Assembly (NCBI GenBank): GCA_001839685.1
Contig: MLAK01001137.1
Coordinates: 9,998-72,004, forward strand
DNA length: 62,007 nucleotides
Direction: 5' to 3'
Source of the DNA: Tritrichomonas foetus
Taxonomy: Eukaryota; Parabasalia; Tritrichomonadida; Tritrichomonadidae
Shown: positions 52,531-61,667 of the stretch, piece by piece
Layout: each line of letters opens with the position of its first letter
Numbering within the stretch: the first letter of the stretch is position 1
Translations under genes and position numbers: made by a program
Notes under the pieces: model-generated
The model's database searches: none
The model's input: only the letters and a program-made list of their open reading frames with translations
Told to the model about the DNA's origin: nothing

Positions 52531-53496
52531 TTTTAAAAGAATGAAGTGGACATTTTATTTCGTGGTATAACATTCAAAAACGATAATTGAATTATCAGGA
52601 CAAGTTTGTGTAGGCTTTTTTTGAACAGATCAACTTTTTGAATATGTTTTTGAATGGAAATCATTTATGAGTGATGTGATGTATTTAAAAAGTTTTTTAT
52701 TTCACGATCAGCAGAACTTTTAAAATAATGTCGATATGATAAAAAATTCATATACAATTAGGAGCAAAAAATACGATCATTGGGTTGTTGGTAAGACCTT
52801 GACGAATAATGAAAATTGCTCGTTAAATGTAGAATCAGAAATTTGGGTTTGAGATATCAAATTTGATCCCAGTGATATTGAACCAAAACGATTTCATTAC
52901 TTGTAATAATTTAAGGTTTACTCTACAGAATTATATCATTTGGCATGATAAGCACGACAAAATTTTTTTAATAATTGTTATCGAGTAAATATCATTGAAA
53001 ACTGCCAGAAAAGTGAAACACATTATTATAAGTGTTTTTCCCTATTATATAAAATGTTGTTAATCTTATGGTTTAGAATAAACATCGAATTTTTTGTTTC
53101 CAGAGTGATTCTTTGTAATTTCAAAGGTTATTTCACAGATTAAAAACTGCTGTAAAGTGTATTCGCATTTGTTTAACTGTGATGATGAAATCTATTGAAC
53201 GCTTGGAAAACACGATTTCGAAATGTTCGAATATTTTTTGCATTTCGAACTTATAGAAAAAAAATTCAATTTAATGAGTAATGCATAAAAATGATTGTTT
53301 AAGAAAAGTCAAAAAATGAAAATCAACCTTTTCATTATTCGTAAAAAATAAAAAATTGATATTCACTCAATAACAGCCAAAAATACAATAACACAACAGT
53401 ATAATTCGAATTAAATGTGTTGCACGTCAGAAAAAGTGAGATTGACGCAAATCACTTTCTGAATTCATTTATAAATGACTCAATGAAGATTATGGG
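52531..53496. other. Divergent AT-rich intergenic region
   Basis: Nearly 1 kb without an ORF of note, upstream of both the calponin-like gene and the small ORF/kinase gene. No RNA gene or repeat recognised. Confidence 0.5.
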
Positions 53497-53643
53497 ATGC
53501 ATCACATTAAAAATCCCAAACAAATGATATATTCATTGGTCGTGTCTGTTCGTGGGAATGCCGATATTGATGAAACAGAACGAATCTATGATGATTCAGA
53601 AAAAGTTTTTTCAGAAATTGTTCTAAACGGTCGTCGTCTTTAG
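53497..53643 (+). CDS. Small ORF, 48 aa, coding-like
   Basis: ATG 53497 to TAG 53641-53643 encodes MHHIKNPKQMIYSLVV followed by a charged stretch 'NADIDETERIYDDSEKVFSE' and the end 'IVLNGRRL'. Composition is like real protein and unlike the AT-rich flanks, where stops are dense. The frame is also open for six codons before the ATG. It could be a genuine small protein, an exon, or the surviving end of a dead gene. It lies ~220 bp before the kinase gene on the same strand. Confidence 0.35.
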   Translation: MHHIKNPKQMIYSLVVSVRGNADIDETERIYDDSEKVFSEIVLNGRRL

Positions 53644-53866
53644 CTTTTTCTATCATTATTTGGCTATTGTCGAAAATATTTGATTGAAACTCTGAGTGAT
53701 GATATAATCTTATGAAAAAATTAAAGATCTCTTAAATAATTCAATTGGAAAAGTGAATAATCAATTTAATTTGGTATAAACATCTCAAATCATTAATAGT
53801 CTCATAATTTTTCAGTATTTCCTGATTTTTTTTTTTTTTTTTTTGAATTCAATTCGATCAAATTGT

Positions 53867-55093
53867 ATGTCACGAATATCTCATCCCAGACAAATACGTC
53901 AATACACGCTGACTAATGAACTCGGATCTGGCTCCTATTCAGTTGTATGTAAAGCATTCAATAAGCAAAATCGACGAAACTTCGCGGTCAAAATATTTCC
54001 AAAAACAAATCTCAGCGAACCAGGCGAGGCTGAACGTTTTCAGCGAGAAATCAACTCAATGGCTTGTCTCCGTCACGATAATTTAGTAGCTTTGTACGAT
54101 TTCTTTTGGGACGATAAAAATTTTTATATGGTCATCGATTATTGCCCAGGTGGGGAACTTTTCAATTATATTGTCGAACACGATCGAATGGAGGAGCCGG
54201 TGGCTGCTCTCATTTTCAAACAAATTGCATCGGCCATATCATTCTGTCATCAGCGGGGTGTTGCGCATCGTGACTTGAAACCCGAAAATGTTCTTATTGA
54301 TAGATACCCGCATATAAAAGTGTCAGATTTTGGGCTTTGCGGTTTCATCAATAATGATCAATTGATGCAAACTTTTTGTGGCTCACCTGCGTATTGTGCA
54401 CCTGAATGCTTAGCCAAAAAAGAATATGATGGGCGACTAAGTGATGTTTGGAGTCTTGGCACAATTTTGTATTCAATGGTGACTGGAGACAACCCTTGGA
54501 ACTATTCAAATACCACACAAATGATCCATCAAATCCTTGCTGCAAATTATACAGTTCCTGACTATGTTTCAGAATCGTGCAAAGACTTGATTCAAGGAAT
54601 GTTACGTGTAAACCCAGATGATAGGATTTCTGTTGAAGATATTCTTGAACATCCTTGGCTTGAACTTGCTAATGAAGCAAATGTTAAAATGCCGCCTAAA
54701 CCGCGCGATATTCAAGGACAATCACAACTTCCACCATTAAGAGATCTATCAATGGGTGACCTCCATTCATTAATGGTGAAATCATCAAATCAGACCGATT
54801 CAGGAATTTATTCACCATTTGAAAAAATGGGCGGTGATGAAGAAGAAGACGGAAATGAAAGAATTCAATTGAAGGGAAGCAGAATGCCAAGCTTGCCATC
54901 ACTTTGCGTGAGATCCCCTTCAATTGAAAATTTTGCAAAGACTTTGAATCCTAATGGCCCAAGCCCCAGAAACAAAAGGTTTAGGCCTTTGAATCTCTCA
55001 CTTGGAGCAAACAGGCAACGGTCAGCGAACACTTTACTGCCGAAAATGCCACATAGTCCGTCGCCAAGCCTGATTGGAACAATTGAGGAATAA
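53867..55093 (+). CDS. CAMK-group Ser/Thr protein kinase (AMPK/SNF1-related)
   Basis: 408 aa from ATG 53867; an earlier in-frame TTG is not a credible start. The kinase domain (~13-268) has every key residue: Gly loop 'GSGSYS' (20-25), Lys42, Glu61, 'HRDLKPEN' with catalytic Asp136, 'DFG' at 154-156 and 'APE' at 178-180. The activation loop 'QTFCGSPAY' carries Thr169 in the position phosphorylated by LKB1-type kinases in the AMPK family. The C-terminal ~140 residues are Ser/Pro-rich with repeated 'MPSLPSL'/'SPSPSL' motifs and probably regulatory. The large AMPK-like families of trichomonads have this shape. Substrates unknown. A ~20-nt T tract lies ~24 bp before the ATG. Confidence 0.92.
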   Translation: MSRISHPRQIRQYTLTNELGSGSYSVVCKAFNKQNRRNFAVKIFPKTNLSEPGEAERFQREINSMACLRHDNLVALYDFFWDDKNFYMVIDYCPGGELFNYIVEHDRMEEPVAALIFKQIASAISFCHQRGVAHRDLKPENVLIDRYPHIKVSDFGLCGFINNDQLMQTFCGSPAYCAPECLAKKEYDGRLSDVWSLGTILYSMVTGDNPWNYSNTTQMIHQILAANYTVPDYVSESCKDLIQGMLRVNPDDRISVEDILEHPWLELANEANVKMPPKPRDIQGQSQLPPLRDLSMGDLHSLMVKSSNQTDSGIYSPFEKMGGDEEEDGNERIQLKGSRMPSLPSLCVRSPSIENFAKTLNPNGPSPRNKRFRPLNLSLGANRQRSANTLLPKMPHSPSPSLIGTIEE

Positions 55094-55395
55094 TATCATG
55101 AGAATGTGAGCGAGAAACTATGTAAAGTAATAAAAATTAACATGCTATCTCTTTTTTTGTTTTCGTAATCTTTCAAATTATTAATTTACTCTTATTTTGG
55201 TCATGATTGAATGAGAGATTTTTTGTTTTCGGCAAAAAAATAAACTTTAGATTGAATCATCCTTTTTTCTAAGAAAGAGACGAATATCTTAGAAAACAAT
55301 CACAGCATTGAATGATAAAATAAACACAAATAAACAAACAAACATTTTAAAAACAAAAACAAAAAAATCGCATAGATATCGCATGATGCAATCCT
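55094..55395. other. Convergent spacer, AT-rich
   Basis: Between the 3' ends of the kinase and TBC-TLDc genes. Simple A-rich sequence (AAACAAAC-type) near 55325-55365. Nothing else. Confidence 0.5.
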
Positions 55396-57351
55396 TCACA
55401 CTCCCCCAGTTGGTGGTGCACTGATTGAGATCGTCACTAACGTGTAAAGCTCAACTTCGATCACTTGGTCACCTCCAGGCTCCTCTGCGAAAGCGGGGCT
55501 CCCGTAGGTCTCGCACGCGTGACTCTCCATTGTCTTCATTCCCTGCCGTAAAGCTATTGCCGGCTCGGGGCCACCCACGATTAATGCGTGATCATCTGCA
55601 CACATAAAAAGTTGGTTTGGCGGATGAGGCTTCATATAAACTTCTTGTGTTTGACCATTAAAGACGAAACATACTGGCTTACCATAAAATTTTCCATCAC
55701 CGGGAGACTTGTCTGGTCTCGGTGGATCGCTGAGGAGGGCTCCAAAGACACCTCTTGCAGTCTGAATTACTAAAATGTATGGTGTTTCATCTTTGCAGGC
55801 GTTAAAGAGCTCGTTAAACGAGTTTCCATTGATACTAGTGGCATACACCAAATTCAAAGAATATCTAGTAAGTACTGTTGGAAGATGTTGACGAAGGGTA
55901 TAGTAAAGAGCATCAGTGAGAAGACGACCTCCTACAATCTCAGGAAGAACTCTATTGATAATGTGCTGCTGCATTAAAGCGAGCGAGTCATTGTTTGAAG
56001 TTGATGAAAGATGGAATAGATCAGCATTTAGTGGTCTGGTTGGCCGAGCTGGAAATGACCCTGGGAAAGGTGATGATTCAATAGCTGATGATACCAACTC
56101 TCCACTAAATGACCGATTTAATGGAATCATTGATTCATATCCGAAAGTTTGGGGAGCATCCAAAATAGAGCTATCAAAACCGCCATTAAGTGTACCATTC
56201 ATTGAACTATCAAATTGGGAATCGAAATGTGGATCAAAGTGAGAATCATGTTGTGTACTATCAAATGGACTAATTGGAGAAAATGCTCGATTGAGTGATT
56301 GTGGAGAGCCTACTGACATTCTTCTAGATGGTGATTGTGGTGCAGTAAAGCTTGATTCTGGAATAATATTTAAAATTCCACTTCTTGATGCTATTGCATG
56401 TGCTTCAACTTGGTTGATATGCCTAGACCTAGACAAAAATATTTTGAACGAATTCTTCAAAAACGATTTTAGTGCAGTAATATCATGTAATCTTTCCATT
56501 GCATTAATGATAACAGTAAGGAACCCTTGTGCACTTGTGCTATTTAATAAATTCTTCTTTTCTTGAATGAGCAAATTCAAGCAGAATCGAAAGAGGACTT
56601 TTCGCCCTTCGATCATAAAAGAATCAAACAATGTCAAGGCAACAGGAAGTGGCATAAATGGTAAGAAGAAGACAGGAAAAAGAGAAAGGCCAATTTGTGC
56701 CATACTCAAATTCAATGATTCTGCATGACGCATTATTGATTGGCATCTCTTCTCACAAAGCTCCCCAAATGCCTGAGCTGACGCAAGAAACTGCTCCCGA
56801 GTTAGAGTAAAATACCATGAGTCCTGTCGCGATTTGTTGATCATTGATTGTATTGTTAAATATGCAAGAGGTACCTCCATGTAAAGTAGAAGTAGTGCTG
56901 AAACCGTCGGAATTAAAGGTGAAAAATCAACACCACGATTTTGAGTGTATAAAACGTGAAGAAATTGATGCAGCTTTCGAGAAATTGCAGGAGGTAAAAA
57001 GGTCAAAATGTCAACGGCTCCACCGAAATTGGAATTAGAAGTGAATTTAACTTGATTCGAAGCTTTTTTGGCACTTTTCCACACATCGCCAACCTGTGTC
57101 AATAATTTTAGTCCGCCTGAAGCGATAAGCCACCAGCGTCGTCGCTGTCTGTGTGGAATTCCATCACGTGCATGTTGTTTGATTGAGCCGCTAATTTTGA
57201 AGTCGAAATGTGGAAATTGTTTGAATGCTTTCGTTCGTTCATTATCGAGCTTTTCCCACTCAGGACCAAAAGAAAGTCTTGCTTCTTCAAAGAGTCCAAA
57301 CATATTTTCGCTCATAAGGTCCCACTGTCGGATAATTTGTTGATATACCAT
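55396..57351 (-). CDS. TBC-TLDc protein (TBC1D24-like)
   Basis: About 651 aa from ATG 57351; a second ATG at 57315 (MSENMFGLFEE) may be the real start, and the upstream TTG is not. The N-terminal half is a TBC (Rab-GAP) fold: 'GIPHRQRRRWWLIASGG' entry motif, helices through 'LIPTVSALLLLYMEVPLAYLTI', and 'WYFTLTREQFLASAQAF'. A Ser-rich linker (~350-460) follows. The TLDc domain fills the last ~190 residues ('RLLTDALYYTLRQHLPTVLTRYSLNLVYAT', 'YILVIQTARGVFGALLSDPP', 'HALIVGGPEPAIALRQ'). This pairing is that of TBC1D24, involved in vesicle traffic and V-ATPase or oxidative stress biology. The catalytic Arg and Gln fingers of active TBC domains are not visible, so it is probably not an active GAP. 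Confidence 0.87.
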   Translation of the reverse strand: MVYQQIIRQWDLMSENMFGLFEEARLSFGPEWEKLDNERTKAFKQFPHFDFKISGSIKQHARDGIPHRQRRRWWLIASGGLKLLTQVGDVWKSAKKASNQVKFTSNSNFGGAVDILTFLPPAISRKLHQFLHVLYTQNRGVDFSPLIPTVSALLLLYMEVPLAYLTIQSMINKSRQDSWYFTLTREQFLASAQAFGELCEKRCQSIMRHAESLNLSMAQIGLSLFPVFFLPFMPLPVALTLFDSFMIEGRKVLFRFCLNLLIQEKKNLLNSTSAQGFLTVIINAMERLHDITALKSFLKNSFKIFLSRSRHINQVEAHAIASRSGILNIIPESSFTAPQSPSRRMSVGSPQSLNRAFSPISPFDSTQHDSHFDPHFDSQFDSSMNGTLNGGFDSSILDAPQTFGYESMIPLNRSFSGELVSSAIESSPFPGSFPARPTRPLNADLFHLSSTSNNDSLALMQQHIINRVLPEIVGGRLLTDALYYTLRQHLPTVLTRYSLNLVYATSINGNSFNELFNACKDETPYILVIQTARGVFGALLSDPPRPDKSPGDGKFYGKPVCFVFNGQTQEVYMKPHPPNQLFMCADDHALIVGGPEPAIALRQGMKTMESHACETYGSPAFAEEPGGDQVIEVELYTLVTISISAPPTGGV

Positions 57352-58336
57352 TTGTTGATATACCAATTTTTCGAAACAAATTGATTCGTTTTTCAATTTG
57401 AGGATAGAAACAATTGATTGATCAAATTTGATAAAACATCACTTTATTCACATTCAAATTTACTCAAAAGTATTCAAAAATAAATAAAAAATTCATTGAA
57501 CCTTTGGAAAATATTGATTAGTTTACTCGATCACTTTACTTGACAATATTTTTCTATGTTTTTTTCTGAAATTCATTGAAAAAGGCGATTGTTTTCTCAC
57601 ATTTTTACAATAATTAATTATCTTTTTCTGAAAATTTATAATATTTGTTAATTGTAAAGTTTTGAAATATCTACATGAAGAACGATTATTGATAATTTTG
57701 ATAGATTCATCACAAATAGAATCTCACGGATCTTTGAAATATCAGAAAAGGATTGATTCAGAAAAAGCTGTCAAAAAAGTCAAAAATAGTAATTCTAAAT
57801 ATCTGTGTTATATCCAGATTATACAAAAATTTTTTGGTAAATTATATCTTTACACTGTTCTGTAGTAAATTAAATCATTATTTCATCATAAATATGAAAA
57901 TTATTCAAGATCACTGAATCAATCACAGATTTCATGACTAAAATTCATTTTATTACTGATATATAATTAAATATTTCCTTAGTGCTATAAAAAACTTTTA
58001 GCTTCAAATACTTTCATGCTGGTGAAAATGCATAAGATTATTTTCTGACAAAATCATGCCATATCATAGTACAAAGGGAATCATATGACTTTATATTGTT
58101 ATTAAGGAGGAAAGTATTTTCATTTACGTTGAAAATCTGTATGAATGAAAGATAGATCCATAAAATATGAGTTGATTATAGATCAGAAAATATAATTCAA
58201 ATTGAGAATGATGAACCAAATAATTTTAGAAAAAAATATTTATCACTAACGAATATCTATTCAATTTAATAAAAATAAACCATTCAATTATATATTTTTC
58301 CTCAAAATCCAAATCTTCCTTTTTCTTTTTCCAAAC
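57352..58336. other. Divergent AT-rich intergenic region
   Basis: Almost 1 kb. A frame without ATG (about 57632-57865) reads a Lys/Ser-rich, coding-like stretch, possibly a dead fragment. A 15-bp tandem duplication (TTTGTTGATATACCA, twice) sits at the TBC gene start, about 57336-57365. No RNA gene recognised. Confidence 0.45.
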
Positions 58337-59284
58337 ATGAATCCAATCAAGCCACAGCACTATACTACAGAATTAAAGAAGACTCACCCTTCAGTTATTG
58401 ATGGAACAATCAACATCTCAATCGAAAACGATTTCGTCACCCGATATAATCAAATTCCAAGACACTCCAAACCTTTTTCAAAACAGTTTTTAGAAAAAGT
58501 TCAACGCGATTATCAAACATGGATTGACTCATGCAACCAACATGAATATGAAGAAATGATGAAAGATATTGATAAAAAAGAAAAAATCTATCGTCCAGAG
58601 CGTGATCCATATTCATCATCTGTGATTAAGTCTTTGCCATCCAATTTTGATCCTCAAATGGCGCGAATCATTCTATCTAAAGAAAAGCATCGATTGAATC
58701 AATCCAAAAGAGCAACAACCCAATTAACTAATATTTCAAATATTTCACAGGTGTCTGCACCAGCTCGTTGTGATAGTAGGAATAGAAATCTTGAAAAACT
58801 TCACAAAAATAAAAAATTTCATGTTGGTGCAATTGAAACGAGGTGTGATGGAACAATTAAAGTTTTTGATGAAGCTCTCAAACTAAGAAATGAAGAAATA
58901 TTGCAGAAGAACCGAAGAAGATTATTAAAATTAGACCAGTTAGATCTGAAAAACAAACAAGATAAAACGCATGAATTATCACAAATCGCAAAAGAAAATC
59001 GAGATAATAAGAAAATGGAAATGATTAACCTTGGGCTGATTTGTAATCAAAGCTGGGCCAAATCGTGTATGGAAAAATCTTCTTATACTAAACCAAGTAC
59101 ACCACCAAGACCAATTACAGCAAATTCACTAGAAGCAATGAATGAGCTTGCTCAATTTGAACTCAAACAAATTCAACAGATGAAAGAGAAAAAAATGCAA
59201 AAGAAATCTCATGTTGTTGTTATAAATCCAGATGATCATTTTAAATTAACACAACTTCCTAATGGTTCTGCGATTTATGAGTAA
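58337..59284 (+). CDS. Hypothetical Lys-rich protein, 315 aa
   Basis: ATG 58337 follows a pyrimidine-rich TTTCTTTTTCC leader. The protein is basic and mostly helical or disordered: residues ~95-210 hold many Lys/Arg ('RNEEILQKNRRRLLKLDQLDL') and the region 265-290 is a short coiled coil ('EMKEKKMQKK'-like). Motifs such as 'YRPERDPYSSS' and 'HVGAIETRCDGTIKVFDEA' are not from a family I can name. The pattern resembles flagellar or cytoskeleton-associated proteins of protists, but that is a guess. It is complete, with no membrane segment or signal peptide. Confidence 0.7.
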   Translation: MNPIKPQHYTTELKKTHPSVIDGTINISIENDFVTRYNQIPRHSKPFSKQFLEKVQRDYQTWIDSCNQHEYEEMMKDIDKKEKIYRPERDPYSSSVIKSLPSNFDPQMARIILSKEKHRLNQSKRATTQLTNISNISQVSAPARCDSRNRNLEKLHKNKKFHVGAIETRCDGTIKVFDEALKLRNEEILQKNRRRLLKLDQLDLKNKQDKTHELSQIAKENRDNKKMEMINLGLICNQSWAKSCMEKSSYTKPSTPPRPITANSLEAMNELAQFELKQIQQMKEKKMQKKSHVVVINPDDHFKLTQLPNGSAIYE

Positions 59285-59418
59285 GTTACCAGATATTTTC
59301 GGATTTTGTTTTTTGTTTTAATAAAATAATACAAGCGAAATATTTATTTATGTATTTTTTAATAATCGATTTTAAGTATTATATCGTGTTAAACAGCCCA
59401 TGAATTCAATGGACGATA

Positions 59419-59901
59419 TCAAAAACTTGTGGGATTTTTCTTGTGATCCTTTTTCGTTAATTCGAAAACAAGGGAAAAGTCAGCAAATTTGTGGCATTCA
59501 AATGTTTGACGTGCATAATCAGCAAAATACTCATAATTTGAAATAGATGAAATCACAATCCAATTCATTTTATCATGTGAAACTTCAATACTCCATGATT
59601 TAGGGCGGCTATCACATAATTCCACGCTTTCTAGTGTTGATGGAAGTTCGCCAATCAAAAAATTAGGAAACAACGAATAAAAATCATATTCAAATTGGCC
59701 ATATTTCATTCTTGATTTGAAAAGTCTGTTTTCTGGGGAAAATAACTCAACATCATCTATTGCTTGGTCATGAAATAAAAGTCGAGTAATTTTAGGGGAA
59801 TTAAAACAACCAAGTGATTTTGATCATGAAAATAGTTTTGATAGTGAATTCTTGTTTCGCTCTTGAAAAACTTTTTCAATAAAAACAGAAAAATCATTCA
59901 T
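59419..59901 (-). pseudogene. Discoidin-like (F5/8 type C) protein gene with one in-frame TGA
   Basis: One frame runs from ATG 59901 (MNDFSVFIEKVFQERNKN) to TAA 59419-59421, broken only by a TGA at 59824-59826 (codon 26). After the stop the frame continues 'SLGCFNSPKITRLLFHDQ' and then a segment typical of F5/8C-like domains in trichomonads: 'SRPKSWSIEVSHDKMNWIVIS' and 'RQTFECHKFADFSLVFELT'. These domains bind sugars or other ligands, often with BTB heads. The ATG at 59709 could give a 96-aa partial product, but the conserved start lies upstream of the TGA. A sequencing error at one base would restore a 160-codon gene. Best read as a recent pseudogene. Confidence 0.6.
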
Positions 59902-60138
59902 TCTATTTCAACTTGTTACAATATGATAATTGATAACCATTGATGAATAATTCAATTCAATTAATTGATATAATGCAATAAGATACAATCTAAGATGACT
60001 GAAAGACACAATTAAGAATATGACCACTTTGTATTATAAAAAAAAATAGAAGTATGAGTGTATAGAATAATGAGAGGAGAAAAATATAGGAGGATGTTGG
60101 ATTAGGATTTTTGTATCTAGGAGTGATAAATGAAAGTC
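59902..60138. other. AT-rich spacer
   Basis: Upstream of the discoidin-like pseudogene; no supported feature. Confidence 0.4.
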
Positions 60139-60315
60139 TTAAATTTCGTCCACACCAATAATAAACCCCGAATCTATCCAGCTTATTATTTCCCAAAATG
60201 TTTCGTCATCCCATTTCGCATTATATTTGACATTTTTGTCTCGAAAAAAAAATTTTGAAAAAAAGCATGGGTAGCTAGCTGGTAAAAAGGCCAAATATAT
60301 TTTCCATTTGTCTTG
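60139..60315 (-). pseudogene. Gene remnant, 58 codons without a start
   Basis: Open frame bounded by TAA upstream (60316-60318) and TAA at 60139-60141. The second half reads 'KNVKYNAKWDDETF' and 'ISWIDSGFIIGVDEI', coding-like and unlike the flanks. There is no ATG, and the upstream half is Phe-rich over A/T runs. It is probably the surviving 3' end of a lost gene; family not recognised. Confidence 0.3.
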
Positions 60316-60376
60316 TTAGATGAAAAACATGAGTTTTAGGCGCTATAAATAAAAGTATTCAATTCGATGAAAAAAG

Positions 60377-60733
60377 TTATTGAAAAACAAATTCATTGAA
60401 CTTAGATACAGCAAAATCATATGCTGATTCATCAACACAGTTCATTGCTTTAATAATGCTACATTCAATTACTGGTAATGGTGATAGTGGTTTTACAATA
60501 CCAATTACTTGGTAAGTTTGATGTTCTTCTGTTATAATATCAATTTTTTGATCTGGAATTGTGCATTCAATTTGTGAACCTCGGTGCGACAGAACAATTT
60601 TCAATGATTGCTTATCACTCCTAATTATTGTTCCAAGAACTCTCACTTTCTGATTTTTATATGCACCATTTACAATATCTTGTATTGTTGCATATTTTGC
60701 AAAATCTGAAGGATCAACCTGTAAAGGTTTCAT
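60377..60733 (-). CDS. Small OB-fold protein, TEN1-like (or RPA3-like)
   Basis: 118 aa from ATG 60733. A helical lead ('FAKYATIQDIVNGAY') is followed by a five-strand OB pattern: 'QKVRVLGTIIRSD', 'LKIVLSHRGSQIECTIP', 'TYQVIGIVKPL', 'PVIECSIIKAMNCVDE', and a C-terminal helix 'YDFAVSKFNEFVF'. Size and strand order fit the smallest OB subunits, RPA3 and TEN1. The details favour TEN1: 'RxxGxI', '(I/L)xHxGSQxxCT', 'YxVxGxV', and 'xIxxVxxxD...Y..A....FV' before the end, as in plant and animal TEN1. TEN1 is part of the CST complex that protects and fills in chromosome ends. The alignment is by eye and RPA3 remains possible. The gene is short but complete and well composed. Confidence 0.6.
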   Translation of the reverse strand: MKPLQVDPSDFAKYATIQDIVNGAYKNQKVRVLGTIIRSDKQSLKIVLSHRGSQIECTIPDQKIDIITEEHQTYQVIGIVKPLSPLPVIECSIIKAMNCVDESAYDFAVSKFNEFVFQ

Positions 60734-61001
60734 AATTTTTACCTTCAGATTTTAAACGTTCTCTTCATTTGGGAAGTGAGTTAATTTTGAATTCAATTTG
60801 AATACATCTTTTTCTTCTTTGAGTCAGAATGGTTTCTAGAGTAAAGTAGCATTTCAGTAAAATGTATCTAAGATAACTGTAATGTTTTTCATACAAAACC
60901 AGAAAAGATAGATAAAATATTTTTGATTGTTTTTGATAAATGTCAGACATTCAACGCGTTAAATAATGATATCATGTGAAAAATCTAAAAGATGATTTAT
61001 T
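60734..61001. other. AT-rich spacer
   Basis: Upstream of the OB-fold gene; no supported feature. Confidence 0.4.
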
Positions 61002-61257
61002 TTTAGCTTTGATGAACTTCCAAAGGATAAATTTGATCAAATTTTCAATAAAATATCTATTCTGATGTCAAATCTGGCAAAGAAACGAGAAAAAAGAATT
61101 AGATGCCAAATTTCCAGTAAGTAATATAAACCCAAAAGATGATTTTTTTGAGATTGTTCGCTCTTATTTCATATTTTTTCAATGCTCTATTCAAAATGTT
61201 TCAATAGAATTCTATGAAACGTCTATCAATTTGGGAATGTCTAGCTAACCCAGGGAT
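61002..61257 (+). pseudogene. Frameshifted gene remnant
   Basis: 61002-61124 reads 'FSFDELPKDKFDQIFNKIS' and 'LMSNLAKKREKRIRCQISSK' to a TAA. Shifting one base at about 61125-61129 continues 'NPKDDFFEIVRSYFIFFQCS' for ~40 codons. Both halves look coding and have no ATG of their own. They fit an old gene piece broken by a frameshift. Family not recognised. Confidence 0.3.
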
Positions 61258-61267
61258 TATCCCATGG

Positions 61268-61287
61268 AAGGCCAAAATTTTGGCCTT
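61268..61287. repeat. Perfect 20-bp palindrome
   Basis: AAGGCCAAAATTTTGGCCTT is its own reverse complement. It sits next to GGGATTATCCC (about 61254-61264), a second palindrome with one central base. It could be a protein-binding site or a cruciform; nothing nearby says which. Confidence 0.8.
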
Positions 61288-61562
61288 TATAAGGGCAATT
61301 TTCCCTTTTTTTTCCCTTTTCCTGTGGGATGAAATTGAATAAATAGGTGTTTTCGGCCACATAAAAAGTGGATCTTTTTGAATGATAAAATATATATATT
61401 TCAAAGAAAACATGAAATTTTTTTCCTTTTTCCCCTCTTCCTCTTCTTTTCTGTTCTTATTTATATGGAAATTATCCAATTATTGGAATTTTCTATGAGT
61501 TACATTTGGTGAATTGATTATTTATAAATGGAATGAGATGCATTATTGCAATTAAAAACAAG

Positions 61563-61667
61563 GAAATAATACATAAATGTGATGAAATAATACACAAATA
61601 TGATGTAATAATACATAAATGTAATGAAATAATACATAAATATGATAAAATGATTTATAAATTGAAT
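61563..61667. repeat. 21-bp tandem repeat, about five units
   Basis: Units like GAAATAATACATAAATGTGAT repeat five times with scattered changes; the last unit is the most diverged. Non-coding. Confidence 0.8.

Noticed and set aside
57632..57865. Lys-rich coding-like frame upstream of the 315-aa gene
   Set aside because: No ATG in the open frame and no recognised family; could be chance. Kept only as a remark.
59824..59826. In-frame TGA read as selenocysteine or a reassigned codon
   Set aside because: Other genes here stop at TGA-free or normal stops and no selenocysteine element was seen; a pseudogene or base error is simpler.
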